A stretch of 64,000 nucleotides of DNA from Gallionellaceae bacterium (GTDB lineage Bacteria > Pseudomonadota > Gammaproteobacteria > Burkholderiales > Gallionellaceae). This document shows, one piece after another, positions 47,086 to 57,193 of the stretch. The position numbers were made by a program, and so were the translations under genes. The notes under the pieces were generated by a model. The model had not been told where the DNA came from. It made no database searches and saw only the letters and a list, made by a program, of their open reading frames with translations. The first letter of the stretch is position 1. Every line of letters begins with the position of its first letter. The stretch covers positions 1 through 64,000 of the forward strand of contig DAIDMQ010000002.1 of the NCBI GenBank assembly GCA_027448945.1, in the 5' to 3' direction.

Positions 47086-48897
47086 ATGAATCGTTACCCC
47101 ATGTGGAAATACCTGCTCATACTCGCTGTGTTAGTGGCGGGGCTGATCTATACGCTGCCAAACTTCTTTGGTGAGTCGCCCGCTGTCCAAATTTCGCCAT
47201 TGCGCACCAGTATGAAAGCCGATGAGGCGCTGCTGGAAAGCACGACCAAAGCCTTGGCTGATGCGCATCTGAGTACCGATCTGGTTACGCTCGAGGGTAA
47301 TAGTGTCAAGGCACGTTTCGCTGATACCGACACTCAGCTCAAGGCCAAAGATGTGCTGCATGCGCAATTGGGTGAGGATTATGTGGTGGCGCTAAATCTG
47401 GTGCCACGTTCGCCTCACTGGCTGACGGCCATGCATGCACTGCCTATGTACTTGGGTCTGGATCTGCGCGGTGGCGTGCACTTCCTATTGCAAGTCGACA
47501 TGAAAGCGGCCTTGAATAAGGCACTGGATGCGGCGACCGGGGATATACGCAGTAATTTGCGCGAACAGAACATCGCTTATTCGGGTGTCACGCGTGAGGG
47601 CGATACTTTGCTGGTTAAGTTTCGCGATGCAGCCGCGCGCGACAAAGGTGAGGCGGAGCTCAAGCAGAAGTTTGCCGATTTCGGTCTGACTGGCAAGGAT
47701 GTTGGCAGTGAGATGGTGTTGCAAGCGAAGTTGACAGTACAGGCCGAGCGCCGTATCCAGGAGTCTGCTGTGCAACAAAACTTGCTGACTTTGCGCAACC
47801 GCGTTAATGAATTGGGCGTGGCTGAGCCTGTCATCCAGCAACAGGGCGCGGATCGCATCGTGGTGCAATTGCCGGGTGTGCAGGACACTGCGCGAGCCAA
47901 GGACATCCTTGGTCGTACAGCAACTTTGGAAGTGCGTTTGGTCGATGATGAGCATCAAATAGATGCCAACGGCGTCGTGCCATTCGGTCTGGATGCCTTC
48001 AAGGATAGGGATGGTCGTACCTTGTTGGTCAAGAAGCAGGTATTGCTGACTGGTGAGCGTATCAACGATGCACAACCTGGTTTCGACAATCGTGATAACG
48101 AGCCGGCGGTACACATCAATCTCGATGGTGTGGGTGCACGTAAGTTCAAGGAAGCGACCCGCGAGAACGTAGGTAAGCGTATGGCCATCATCCTGTTCGA
48201 AAAAGGCAAGGGTGAGATTGTCACTGCACCCGTGATACGCGAAGAGATTGGTGGCGGTCGTGTGCAAATCAGCGGTCGTATGAGCACAGAAGAAGCACAA
48301 GATACCTCCTTGCTGCTGCGCGCAGGCGCACTGGCTGCTCCTATGGAAATCGTCGAAGAACGTACCGTCGGACCCAGCTTGGGTGCAGACAATATCTCGC
48401 GCGGATTTAACTCCACCAAGATTGGTTTCATGATGATTGCGGTGTTCATGGTGGCTTACTATCTGATGTTCGGTACGATTTCGGTGTTTGCCTTGGCCGC
48501 CAACTTGTTGCTGTTGGTCGCGTTGTTATCCATGTTGCAAGCCACGCTGACTTTGCCAGGTATGGCTGGTATCGCGTTGACCCTGGGTATGGCGATCGAC
48601 TCCAACGTGTTGATCAACGAGCGCATACGCGAGGAGTTGCGTAATGGCATCACTCCGCAGGCCGCGATCAACGCGGGTTACGAGAACGCTTTCGCCACCA
48701 TCGTGGACTCGAATATCACCAACCTTATTGCCGGTATCGCCTTGTTCCTGTTTGGCTCCGGTCCAATTAAAGGCTTCGCGGTGGTTTTGTGTCTGGGTAT
48801 TCTGACTTCGATGTTTAGTGCGGTATTGGTATCGCGTGCGGTTGTCAATCTGATGTATGGCAGCAAAGCGCGACTGAGCAAAGTCGCAATCGGTTAA
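47086..48897 (+). CDS. secD: Protein translocase subunit SecD
   Basis: 603 residues; GAGGT 4 bases upstream. First helix near the start, D1 motif YLGLDLRGGVHFLLQVD, P1 head region, then D4-D6 VALLSMLQATLTLPGMAGIALTLGMAIDSNVLINERIREE with the conserved Asp. Uses proton motive force to pull preproteins. Confidence 0.97.
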   Translation: MNRYPMWKYLLILAVLVAGLIYTLPNFFGESPAVQISPLRTSMKADEALLESTTKALADAHLSTDLVTLEGNSVKARFADTDTQLKAKDVLHAQLGEDYVVALNLVPRSPHWLTAMHALPMYLGLDLRGGVHFLLQVDMKAALNKALDAATGDIRSNLREQNIAYSGVTREGDTLLVKFRDAAARDKGEAELKQKFADFGLTGKDVGSEMVLQAKLTVQAERRIQESAVQQNLLTLRNRVNELGVAEPVIQQQGADRIVVQLPGVQDTARAKDILGRTATLEVRLVDDEHQIDANGVVPFGLDAFKDRDGRTLLVKKQVLLTGERINDAQPGFDNRDNEPAVHINLDGVGARKFKEATRENVGKRMAIILFEKGKGEIVTAPVIREEIGGGRVQISGRMSTEEAQDTSLLLRAGALAAPMEIVEERTVGPSLGADNISRGFNSTKIGFMMIAVFMVAYYLMFGTISVFALAANLLLLVALLSMLQATLTLPGMAGIALTLGMAIDSNVLINERIREELRNGITPQAAINAGYENAFATIVDSNITNLIAGIALFLFGSGPIKGFAVVLCLGILTSMFSAVLVSRAVVNLMYGSKARLSKVAIG

Positions 48898-48907
48898 GGG
48901 AAAGAAA

Positions 48908-49840
48908 ATGGAATTCTTCAAGATTAAACGTGACATCCCGTTCATGAGCTACGGGAAGATTACGACCAGCATCTCTCTGGTGACTTTTCTGTTCGCGGTG
49001 TTTTTCCTTGCTTATAAAGGTTTGAACTTCGGTGTCGATTTCACCGGCGGTACGGTTATGGAAGTGCATTACGTGGAGGCGGCTGATCTGAATAAGGTGC
49101 GCGCACAACTCACCGCAGCAGATTTGGCAGATGCACAAGTGCAGAACTTCGGTTCCAGCCACGATGTGCTGATTCAGATTCCACTTAAGGCAAACAAAGC
49201 CGGAGCCAAGCTCAGCGATGAGGTGATGTCTACGTTGCGTCAACAAGATGCTGGCGTCGAGATGCGCCGTGTCGAGTTTGTTGGGCCCCAAGTTGGTAAG
49301 GATTTGATAGAGAACGGCGCGATGGCTTTGCTGCTGGTTAGCTTGGGCATAGTAGGTTATCTGTGGATACGTTTCGAATGGAAGTTCGGTCTGTCCGCCA
49401 TTATCGCCAACTTGCATGACGTGGTTATCATCCTCGGCTTTTTCGCATTTTTTCAATGGGAATTCTCATTGTCGGTGTTGGCGGCGGTATTGGCCGTGCT
49501 GGGTTATTCGGTGAACGAATCGGTTGTGGTGTTCGATCGTATCCGTGAGAACTTCCGCAAGATGCGTAAAGCTGAAACTGCCGAGATCATCGACAACGCG
49601 ATTACACGCACCATGTCACGCACCATCATCACGCACGGCTCTACTCAGATGATGGTGGGCGCGATGTTGTTCATGGGCGGCGAGACGCTGCATTACTTTG
49701 CCATGGCGCTGACCATAGGCATCATGTTTAGTATCTACTCCTCGGTGCTGGTTGCTAGCCCTTTGCTGATGATATTCGGTGTGTCACGTGAGGACTTCAT
49801 CAAACCCGAGAAAACTGAAGCGGAAGAAGTGCTGCCGTGA
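48908..49840 (+). CDS. secF: Protein translocase subunit SecF
   Basis: 310 residues, 10 bases after secD. GLNFGVDFTGGTVMEV (first motif) and YSVNESVVVFDRIRENFRK with the membrane Asp-rich helix. Partner of SecD. Confidence 0.97.
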   Translation: MEFFKIKRDIPFMSYGKITTSISLVTFLFAVFFLAYKGLNFGVDFTGGTVMEVHYVEAADLNKVRAQLTAADLADAQVQNFGSSHDVLIQIPLKANKAGAKLSDEVMSTLRQQDAGVEMRRVEFVGPQVGKDLIENGAMALLLVSLGIVGYLWIRFEWKFGLSAIIANLHDVVIILGFFAFFQWEFSLSVLAAVLAVLGYSVNESVVVFDRIRENFRKMRKAETAEIIDNAITRTMSRTIITHGSTQMMVGAMLFMGGETLHYFAMALTIGIMFSIYSSVLVASPLLMIFGVSREDFIKPEKTEAEEVLP

Positions 49841-50460
49841 TCGATTTTATCCTGCATATAGACGTGCATCTGTTGGCGATGGCTAACGACTATGGCTATT
49901 GGGTCTACGCCGTACTGTTCGCGATCATTTTCGCCGAAACCGGTTTGGTAGTCGCACCATTGCTGCCCGGGGATTCGTTACTGTTTGTGGCGGGTGCATT
50001 ATGCGGTTTGGGTGCTTTGCAATTGGAATGGCTGGTTCCGCTATTAATCTTGGCCGCTTTCATGGGCGATAACACCAACTATTGGATAGGACGTTACTTG
50101 GGGTTGCATCTGTTTGATCTATTCTTGGGCAAGTTCGTCAAACGTGAACACTTGGACAAGACGCGTGCTTTCTACGAAGAGCACGGTGGCAAGACCATCA
50201 TCTTTGCGCGCTTCCTTCCTATTGTGCGGACCTTTGCGCCATTCGTGGCGGGTTTGGGGCTGATGCGTTATCCGCTATTCATGATGTTTAGTGCAATAGG
50301 CAGTGTGGCTTGGATCACCTCTTTGACTTTGGCAGGTTACTTCTTCGGTAACTTCCCTATAGTTAAAGACAACCTGACACTCATTATAGTGGTAGTGATC
50401 TTTATATCATTCTTGCCCGCAATAAACGAGTTCATCAAGCATAAGCGCGCGACTAGATGA
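49837..50460 (+). CDS. DedA family membrane protein
   Basis: 207 residues from GTG 49837 overlapping the secF stop by four bases. DedA signatures: AIIFAETGLVVAPLLPGDSLLF, LGDNTNYWIGRYLG-like DNTNYWIGRYLG, and FARFLPIVRTFAPFVAG. Thought to translocate undecaprenyl phosphate or phospholipids; which here is unknown. Confidence 0.9.
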   Translation: MIDFILHIDVHLLAMANDYGYWVYAVLFAIIFAETGLVVAPLLPGDSLLFVAGALCGLGALQLEWLVPLLILAAFMGDNTNYWIGRYLGLHLFDLFLGKFVKREHLDKTRAFYEEHGGKTIIFARFLPIVRTFAPFVAGLGLMRYPLFMMFSAIGSVAWITSLTLAGYFFGNFPIVKDNLTLIIVVVIFISFLPAINEFIKHKRATR

Positions 50461-50468
50461 TAGAAATT

Positions 50469-50495
50469 AATAGCGGCCTGGTGGCCGCTATTTTT
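50469..50495 (+). terminator. Terminator after dedA
   Basis: AATAGCGGCC-TGGT-GGCCGCTATT with TTT. Between the dedA-type and mscS genes, convergent. Confidence 0.9.
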
Positions 50496-50500
50496 ACGTC

Positions 50501-51256
50501 TTAATTTGGCTTGAGAGGCACATCCAATGTGCCGGAACGTATATGCAGATCGCGTTGCGGGAAGGGAATCTCGATGCCGCGCTTCTTAAGCTCATCATCT
50601 ATCGCCCACAGATAGCGCGCTGTCGTCCGCCCCGGTGTCGCGATGTCATCGGCACCCACCCACACCACCAGTTCGAAATCAAGACTACTATCTCCGAATT
50701 TGACTAACCATGCATCTGGTTCGCGATCATTACCCAGTTGCGTGCTGGAGACGCACTTGGCGGCAGCAATCGCAGCTTCTTTTACTAGGTGCTTGTCCGA
50801 ACCATAGGCAACACCGAAAGGGATATGCATGCGTCGTGTGCGCTCACCTAATGTCCAATTCACCACACGACCGGTGATGAACTCCGAGTTGGGCACGATG
50901 ACGTCTATGAGGTCAGTGGTGGTTACACGTGTGTAGCGCAGATTGATTTCTGCGACGCGTCCCATCACACCGGATTGCAGATCGACAAAGTCATCTACCT
51001 TAACGATTTCTTCAATCAGGATAATGATGCCCGAGACAAAGTTACTGATGATGTTCTGTAAGCCGAATCCCACGCCTACACCGATCGCGCCGCCCATTAC
51101 GGCCGGACTGGCAGTATTGAAACCTATATAACTTAGGCCTATGAATATGCCAAGTATCCAGATCGCATAACGACTGATGCTGCTCAAGGCATACCACCCC
51201 GGCGTGGCGCTCCCCTTGTCGTCTTTGCCCAACTTGAGTAACAGTCTTTCTAACAT
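50501..51256 (-). CDS. MscS-like channel, possibly 5'-truncated
   Basis: 251 residues; MscS TM3 motif GGAIGVGVGFGLQNIISNFVSG and beta domain GRVAEINLRYTRVTTTDLIDVIVPNSEF. Family members usually have more N-terminal helices. The frame upstream of ATG 51256 is blocked by TAG (51269-51271), beyond which the frame reads hydrophobic (LCLILILV). A truncated or nonsense-disrupted gene is possible; a short functional form is also possible. Confidence 0.75.
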   Translation of the reverse strand: MLERLLLKLGKDDKGSATPGWYALSSISRYAIWILGIFIGLSYIGFNTASPAVMGGAIGVGVGFGLQNIISNFVSGIIILIEEIVKVDDFVDLQSGVMGRVAEINLRYTRVTTTDLIDVIVPNSEFITGRVVNWTLGERTRRMHIPFGVAYGSDKHLVKEAAIAAAKCVSSTQLGNDREPDAWLVKFGDSSLDFELVVWVGADDIATPGRTTARYLWAIDDELKKRGIEIPFPQRDLHIRSGTLDVPLKPN

Positions 51257-51295
51257 GCCGCTGATGTGCTATACCAGGATCAGAATCAGACATAG

Positions 51296-51529
51296 ACTTG
51301 GTATGTGGCTTATGAGATCAATGCATATACGCGTGATCCGGAGAAGATGGCGGAGATCTATTCACATCTGCATGCGAACATTCAGGAGCAATTCGATAAG
51401 GCTGGCGTGGAGATCATGTCGCCCCATTACATGACGATGCGTGATGGCAATGCGTCTACTGTACCTAGTGTGCTGAATCAGCCCGGTTATGTGGCACCCG
51501 CCTATCCTGTGCAAGTGAGTAAGTCTTAA
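51296..51529 (+). pseudogene. C-terminal fragment of a mechanosensitive channel gene
   Basis: The frame begins TWYVAYEINAYTRDPEKM after a stop at 51293-51295 and continues to TAA 51527-51529, ending in a VPSVLNQPGYVAPAYP tail. The phrase VAYEINAYT and the MAEIYSHLHANIQEQF helix are typical of the C-terminal end of MscS-family channels. No N-terminal part is present upstream (minus-strand mscS lies there). Confidence 0.7.
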
Positions 51530-51553
51530 GTCTGCTTTAGGTGCGACCAATAA

Positions 51554-51577
51554 AAAGACCCAGCTCGCCGGGTCTTT
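51554..51577. terminator. Terminator between the channel fragment and pstB
   Basis: AAAGACCC pairs with GGGTCTTT across AGCTCGCC, in a T/A context. A second, longer stem (TTACATCACAGG with CCTGTGATGTAA) at 51669-51709 overlaps the pstB stop. Confidence 0.7.
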
Positions 51578-51684
51578 AGCTAAGTCTGAGCCGCTCCTTA
51601 CTTGTCGATTAAGCAACTCTAGTAATAGCGGCTACGATATAACGCGCTTCACGCATTCGTCTGCACCGTTACATCACAGGCAGA

Positions 51685-52458
51685 TTAGCCAAATCTACCT
51701 GTGATGTAATCTTCAGTTTCTTTGCGTTTGGGGTTGGTGAAGATGGTGCTGGTCTCGCCGAATTCGACCAGGTCACCCAAGTACATATAGGCGGTGTAGT
51801 CAGAGACGCGCGCAGCTTGTTGCATGTTATGGGTGACTATGACGATGGTGAAGTCTTCCTTCAGTTCGTCGATCAATTTCTCGATATGTGCGGTGGAGAT
51901 TGGGTCCAGGGCGGAAGTCGGTTCATCCAGTAATAACACCTGTGGCTTCACCGCGATTGCGCGAGCAATACACAGCCGTTGCTGTTGACCGCCAGACAGT
52001 CCAGTTCCGCTCTGTTTAAGCTTATCTTTAACTTCAACCCACAGCGCAGCCTTTTTCAATGCCCATTCGACGCGAGCGTCCATGTCGTGCTTGCTGAGGT
52101 TCTCGTAGAGCTTAACGCCGAAGGCAATGTTGTCGTAGATGGACATCGGGAACGGAGTGGGTTTCTGAAAAACCATACCGATCTTGGCACGCAACATGTT
52201 CAAATCTTGTTTTGGGTCCAGCATGTTCGCACCATCCAGCAGGATGCCGCCTGTTGCCTTCTGTTTTGGATAGAGCTCATACATGCGGTTGAAGGTGCGC
52301 AACAAAGTGGATTTGCCGCAACCGGAAGGGCCGATAAAGGCAGTCACCATTTTCTCGGCGATGTTCAGATTGATATCTTTGAGTGCACGATAGTTACCGT
52401 AATAGAAGTTCAGGTCTTTAACGACGATTTTGGGTGTGGTGATATTTACAGTAGTCAT
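51685..52458 (-). CDS. pstB: Phosphate ABC transporter ATP-binding protein
   Basis: 257 residues. Walker [12 protein letters not shown], signature [20 protein letters not shown] and Walker [13 protein letters not shown]. Last gene of the pstSCAB order; no phoU follows in the window. Confidence 0.97.
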   Translation of the reverse strand: MTTVNITTPKIVVKDLNFYYGNYRALKDINLNIAEKMVTAFIGPSGCGKSTLLRTFNRMYELYPKQKATGGILLDGANMLDPKQDLNMLRAKIGMVFQKPTPFPMSIYDNIAFGVKLYENLSKHDMDARVEWALKKAALWVEVKDKLKQSGTGLSGGQQQRLCIARAIAVKPQVLLLDEPTSALDPISTAHIEKLIDELKEDFTIVIVTHNMQQAARVSDYTAYMYLGDLVEFGETSTIFTNPKRKETEDYITGRFG

Positions 52459-52470
52459 TTTCCAACCTTG

Positions 52471-53322
52471 TTAATGAGTAGTTGCACTTTGGCGGAATAA
52501 TACCCGCGCCATGATGTTCAGGGTCAATACGCTGAGCGTGATGAGCAATGCACCCGCCCAAGCGAGTTGTTGCCAGTCTTCATAAGGACTCATTGCGAAC
52601 TGGAAGATTACCACCGGCAGGTTTGCCATCGGTTGATCCATATTGCTACTCCAGAACTGGTTGTTCAGCGACGTGAACAACAGCGGTGCGGTTTCACCAC
52701 TAATGCGTGCGATTGCCAGCATTACACCTGTGATGATGCCAGCACGAGCGGCACGCAAAGTAACGAAGTTGACAATTTTCCATTGCGGCGCGCCCAGTGC
52801 TGCTGCGGCTTCACGCAAGGTGCTTGGCACCAACTTGAGCATATTCTCGGTGGTGCGAATCACGATAGGAATCACGAGAATCGCCAGTGCGAGTGCCCCG
52901 GCCCAACCGGAAAAATGTTTCACCTTCATCACATATATCTCGTAAACGAACAGGCCTATTACAATGGAAGGCGCCGACAGTAATACGTCATTGATGAAGC
53001 GTGTGACAGGTGCCATCCATCCACGCTGGCCGAATTCCGCAAGATAAGTGCCAGCCAAGATGCCTATGGGGGTGCCGATGACGGTACCGAGCAAAGTCAT
53101 CATCAAGCTACCTGCGATGGCATTGAGCAAGCCGCCCGAACTGCCGGGTGGCGGCGTCATCTGGGTGAATACTGCCGCAGTCAGTGAAGGCAGTCCGTTC
53201 TCCAGTAATGTCCACAATATCCAGCATAGCCAAAACAATCCGAAACCCATGGCGAGTACCGCAATGGCGAGGCCAATCGAATTAATGATGCGGCGACGAG
53301 TGTAAAGATCAAATTTAGTCAT
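52471..53322 (-). CDS. pstA: Phosphate ABC transporter permease PstA
   Basis: 283 residues, six membrane segments. The EAA loop is [20 protein letters not shown]. Pairs with PstC to form the channel. It starts 6 bases after pstC. Confidence 0.95.
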   Translation of the reverse strand: MTKFDLYTRRRIINSIGLAIAVLAMGFGLFWLCWILWTLLENGLPSLTAAVFTQMTPPPGSSGGLLNAIAGSLMMTLLGTVIGTPIGILAGTYLAEFGQRGWMAPVTRFINDVLLSAPSIVIGLFVYEIYVMKVKHFSGWAGALALAILVIPIVIRTTENMLKLVPSTLREAAAALGAPQWKIVNFVTLRAARAGIITGVMLAIARISGETAPLLFTSLNNQFWSSNMDQPMANLPVVIFQFAMSPYEDWQQLAWAGALLITLSVLTLNIMARVLFRQSATTH

Positions 53323-53328
53323 GATGAA

Positions 53329-54288
53329 TTAAGCGTGTGAGCCCTCGCGTTTGCCCAATTTGTAAAGCATAAAACGGGCGATAGACAAGACCACGAAAGT
53401 GATGAAAAACAGGATCAGGCCCAACTCTATGAGTGAAGAGGTATAGAGCTCACCGACTGCTTCGGTAAACTCATTGGCCAAAGCCGAAGAAATGCTATTT
53501 CCCGGCATCAGCAGGGATTTGCTCAATTCGTGAGCATTACCAATGACAAAGGTGACCGCCATGGTCTCTCCCAAGGCGCGACCCAGTCCCAACATGATGC
53601 CGCCGACCACGCCCACTTTAGTATAGGGCAGAACCACTTGCCACAATACTTCCCAAGTAGTGGCACCCAAGCCGTAAGCCGATTCTTTTAATAACGGTGG
53701 AACCACGTCGAATACGTCACGCATCACCGAAGTGATGAAAGGAATCACCATGATAGACAAGATGATGCTGGCGGTGAGCAGACCTATACCCATCGGCGGG
53801 CCGGAGAAAAAAGGGCCTATGTAGCTTATTGTGCCAATATGCTCGTTGAGCCATGGTTCAACATGATCGGCGAACAGGGGGGCAAATACGAACAGCCCCC
53901 ACATGCCGTATATGATGCTGGGGATGCCTGCCAACAGTTCAATTGCGATACCCAAAGGGCGGCGTAATACGCGTGGCGAGAGTTCTGTCAGAAAAATCGC
54001 GATACCAAAGCTTACCGGGATTGCGATCAACAGCGCGATGCCGGAGGTAATCAAAGTGCCTATGATGGGAATCAATGCACCAAATTGGTCATTGACCGGA
54101 TCCCAGTCGGAGCTGGTTAAAAATCCGAAGCCAAATGCACGAATGGCAGGCATGCTGCCTACCACCAAAGAAAATAATATTGCTACTAATAATGCCAATA
54201 CACCAAAGGCCGATATGCGCGTCATAAAGCGGAATAAGATATCCAGTACCGCTTGGCGTTTCAGACGAACTTCTAGTTGTAACGACAT
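53329..54288 (-). CDS. pstC: Phosphate ABC transporter permease PstC
   Basis: 319 residues, about six membrane segments. EAA loop [20 protein letters not shown]. Preceded by a hairpin terminator after pstS, so its level is likely lower than PstS. Confidence 0.95.
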   Translation of the reverse strand: MSLQLEVRLKRQAVLDILFRFMTRISAFGVLALLVAILFSLVVGSMPAIRAFGFGFLTSSDWDPVNDQFGALIPIIGTLITSGIALLIAIPVSFGIAIFLTELSPRVLRRPLGIAIELLAGIPSIIYGMWGLFVFAPLFADHVEPWLNEHIGTISYIGPFFSGPPMGIGLLTASIILSIMVIPFITSVMRDVFDVVPPLLKESAYGLGATTWEVLWQVVLPYTKVGVVGGIMLGLGRALGETMAVTFVIGNAHELSKSLLMPGNSISSALANEFTEAVGELYTSSLIELGLILFFITFVVLSIARFMLYKLGKREGSHA

Positions 54289-54334
54289 AGTTTATTGCTC
54301 TATAAGATTAAAAAGTCAGAGTACGCTATTTAGT

Positions 54335-54359
54335 AAAAACGGGGGCAAACAGCCCCCGT
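54335..54359 (-). terminator. Intercistronic terminator after pstS
   Basis: ACGGGGGC with GCCCCCGT (8 bp) and a T-run on the minus strand. It probably attenuates read-through into pstCAB so that PstS is in excess. Confidence 0.8.
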
Positions 54360-54399
54360 GATTATAACCGAGCGATGTATGGTCTACATCACTTCGTGA

Positions 54400-55449
54400 T
54401 TACTTCCAAACTGCCTTGCCATCCGTACTCTTGATCTGGTTCTTCCAAGCGGCGCGAATCAGCTTCTTGACGTTTTCTGGCAATGCTACATAGTCCAGTT
54501 CGCTAGCCATTTTGTCGCCGTTGCTGTAAGCCCAGTCAAAGAATTTCAATACTTCTTTGGCAGAATCCGGCTTGTCTTGAGCTTTGTGCATCAAGATGAA
54601 AGTCGCTCCGCTGATAGGCCAAGCATTTTTACCAGCTTCATCAGTCAGAATTTCGTAGAAGCCCGGAGCCTTCTCCCAATGCGCGCCGCCAGCAGCTGCT
54701 TTGAAAGCACTTTCTTCTGCTGCAACGTAGTTGCCGTCATGGTTTTTCAGTGCAACGCTATTCATCTTGTTCTGCAGGGCGTAGGCATATTCAACATAAC
54801 CGATAGCGCCTTTGATACGTTGAACGTAAGAAGCAACGCCTTCATTACCCTTGCCGCCTGTGCCTGCTTTCCAAGAAACTGCAGTACCCTGTCCTACAGT
54901 TGCCTTCCAGTCAGCACTGACTTTAGACAAGTAGTTAGTGAAGATGAAGCTGGTGCCTGAACCATCAGAACGATGTACCACAGTGATCAGGTCGTCAGGT
55001 AGCTTGATGTCTTTGTTCAAAGCTGCGATTGCAGGATCATTCCACTTAGTGATCTTGCCCAGATAGATATCAGCCAGTGTTGTGCCATCAAGCTTCAGTT
55101 GACCAGCCGCGATGCCGCTCACGTTAATAACTGGAACTACGCCACCTACCACTGTAGGGAACTGCATCAGGCCACCTTTGTCCAGTTCTTCTGGTGTCAA
55201 AGGCATGTCAGATGCGCCGAAATCAACAGTCTTAGCGTTGATCTGTTTGATACCGCCGCCAGAACCGATGGACTGGTAGTTCATGCTCACGTCGCTCTTG
55301 GCTTTGTAAGCTTCAGCCCACTTGGCATAAATAGGGTAAGGGAAAGTTGCGCCCGCGCCTGTGATTTCGGTAGCAGCGCTAACATTCGCAAATGCGAAAG
55401 TAGAAACTGCAGCGATGCTGAGAACCAATTGCTTCATTTTGCTATTCAT
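54400..55449 (-). CDS. pstS: Phosphate ABC transporter substrate-binding protein
   Basis: 349 residues with a signal peptide ending SAA (LSIAAVSTFAFANVSAATEI). Phosphate-binding motifs: GAGATFPYPIYAKW, YQSIGSGGGIKQI, and HRSDGSGTSFIFTNYL. Periplasmic phosphate receptor for PstCAB; first gene of the operon and preceded by a Pho box. Confidence 0.96.
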   Translation of the reverse strand: MNSKMKQLVLSIAAVSTFAFANVSAATEITGAGATFPYPIYAKWAEAYKAKSDVSMNYQSIGSGGGIKQINAKTVDFGASDMPLTPEELDKGGLMQFPTVVGGVVPVINVSGIAAGQLKLDGTTLADIYLGKITKWNDPAIAALNKDIKLPDDLITVVHRSDGSGTSFIFTNYLSKVSADWKATVGQGTAVSWKAGTGGKGNEGVASYVQRIKGAIGYVEYAYALQNKMNSVALKNHDGNYVAAEESAFKAAAGGAHWEKAPGFYEILTDEAGKNAWPISGATFILMHKAQDKPDSAKEVLKFFDWAYSNGDKMASELDYVALPENVKKLIRAAWKNQIKSTDGKAVWK

Positions 55450-55538
55450 ATATATCTCCGTAGGATTTCGATGTGCTGCTTATTGGGTGCTAATACATCT
55501 TTGTTGATCTACAACGGTATGGATTTTATGAATTGAAT

Positions 55539-55556
55539 GTGACAGGAGTATTACAG
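55539..55556 (-). promoter_or_regulatory. Pho box upstream of pstS
   Basis: The minus strand reads CTGTAATACTCCTGTCAC, 14 of 18 matches by eye to the PhoB consensus with its two CTGTnA repeats. It lies about 90 bases before the pstS start; the CATAAA just downstream could be the -10. Suggests PhoB activation under phosphate limitation. Confidence 0.75.
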
Positions 55557-55700
55557 CGAAAAAATATCTAGGCAAGTCTCATCTTCATGGCGTCTCAGAT
55601 ATACGCTGCAGCACGATGCGGTACTTGCTAATCGTTCAAATGCAGCAAAAATAGACGTGTGGGCGTTTTGCACTCCATTCGTCATTGGGGGAAATTTAAT

Positions 55701-57155
55701 CTAGTGAACCAGGAAGATGGTGGCGAGACCGAGGAAGATGAAGAAGCCCCCGCTGTCGGTAATTGCGGTGAGCAGTACGCTGGAGCCTATGGCAGGATCG
55801 CGACCGAATTTATGCATAATCATTGGAATCATTAGGCCGACCAGAGCGCCGACCATCAGATTAAGTAGCATGGCGCTCATCATCACCAGCCCCAAAGTGA
55901 CGTTGTGGTACAGATAGTAGGCGAACAGGCCCGCAACTCCACCCCATACCAGTCCGTTAAGACCGCTGATCGCCATTTCCTTGAATAGCAATCTGCTTGC
56001 ATTGGTTTGTGTCAACTGTCCCAATGCCATGGAGCGGATAATAATGGTGGTCGTTTGGTTGGCTGAATTGCCCGCAATGCCCGCCACAATAGGCATTAGT
56101 GTGGCGAGCGCGACAAACTTCTCTATCGTCCCCTCGAAGTTGCCAATGACACGTGAGGCAAAGAATGCAGTGCATAGATTTAGCGCCAACCATACCCAGC
56201 GGTTCTTCGCGCTCTTCCAAACCGAGGCGAAAATATCTTCTTCTTCCAACAAGCCCGCCTGATTCAATAAATCGGTCTCGGACTCATCCCGGATGTAATC
56301 GAGTACCACGTTAACCGTCACACGACCATACAACTTGCCGTCTTCATCGACCACAGGGGCAGAGACCAAATCATAGCGTTCGAATGCGGTGGCCGCCGTT
56401 TCAGCTTTGTCATCAGGGTGAAGCTGAATGATATCGGTGAGCATCAATGTGCCGACGATGGCTTCGGGTTCGTTGACTACGATACGATTGAGGGGTAATA
56501 CCCCTTTCAGTTTGTCATCACGGTCGACCACAAATATCTGGTCGGTGTGATCCGGTAGCTCGTCGAAACGGCGTAAATAGCGCGAGACTACTTCCAATGT
56601 CACATCTTCACGGATGTGTATCATGTTGAAGTCCATCAACGCACCTACTGAGTCATCACTATAAGACATCGCAGAGCGAAGTCGCTCGCGCTCCTCTATA
56701 GAGAGAGACTTGAACACGTCGCGCATGACGCTCTGCGGCAGGTCGGGTGCGAGATCGGCAATTTCATCGGCATCCAGTTGCCCTGCAGCGGCGCTGAGTT
56801 CCTCGCGATTCATGGTCGCAATCAGTGACTCACGCACCGAGTCTGAAACTTCAATCAGAATCTCGCCATCGCGCTCGGATTTGACCAGATCCCAAACTTG
56901 TAGGCGCTGCTCTATGGGGAGTGCTTCGAGGATGTAGGCGATATCTGCCGCATGCATATCATCCAGTTTGCTGCGCAACATGGTGAGATGCTGTTTATGC
57001 ACCAGTTTGTCTATCAGTGCATGCCTATCCTCGCGCGGCAAAGCCTCTTTGCGCGCCACTTCTTCCACCAAGGCGTGTTTAGCCAGCAATGACTCGACCT
57101 GTTTAAGGTGGTCTTGCACGTGGTCGGTGTAGTGGTGTTCGGAGGATTCGGTCAT
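55701..57155 (-). CDS. mgtE: Magnesium transporter MgtE
   Basis: 484 residues from MTESSE; a GTG at 57164 adds three. N-terminal MgtE_N domain (about residues 30-135), CBS pair (about 140-270; LKGVLPLNRIVVNEPEAI) and a five-helix membrane domain with NSANQTTTIIIRSMALGQ. Mg channel gated by cytosolic Mg. Neither candidate start has a good RBS (AAGG is 2 bases from the ATG). Confidence 0.93.
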   Translation of the reverse strand: MTESSEHHYTDHVQDHLKQVESLLAKHALVEEVARKEALPREDRHALIDKLVHKQHLTMLRSKLDDMHAADIAYILEALPIEQRLQVWDLVKSERDGEILIEVSDSVRESLIATMNREELSAAAGQLDADEIADLAPDLPQSVMRDVFKSLSIEERERLRSAMSYSDDSVGALMDFNMIHIREDVTLEVVSRYLRRFDELPDHTDQIFVVDRDDKLKGVLPLNRIVVNEPEAIVGTLMLTDIIQLHPDDKAETAATAFERYDLVSAPVVDEDGKLYGRVTVNVVLDYIRDESETDLLNQAGLLEEEDIFASVWKSAKNRWVWLALNLCTAFFASRVIGNFEGTIEKFVALATLMPIVAGIAGNSANQTTTIIIRSMALGQLTQTNASRLLFKEMAISGLNGLVWGGVAGLFAYYLYHNVTLGLVMMSAMLLNLMVGALVGLMIPMIMHKFGRDPAIGSSVLLTAITDSGGFFIFLGLATIFLVH

Positions 57156-57193
57156 AGCCTTCACTTTTTGGAGCGCGGGCTATTGTAAAGAAA

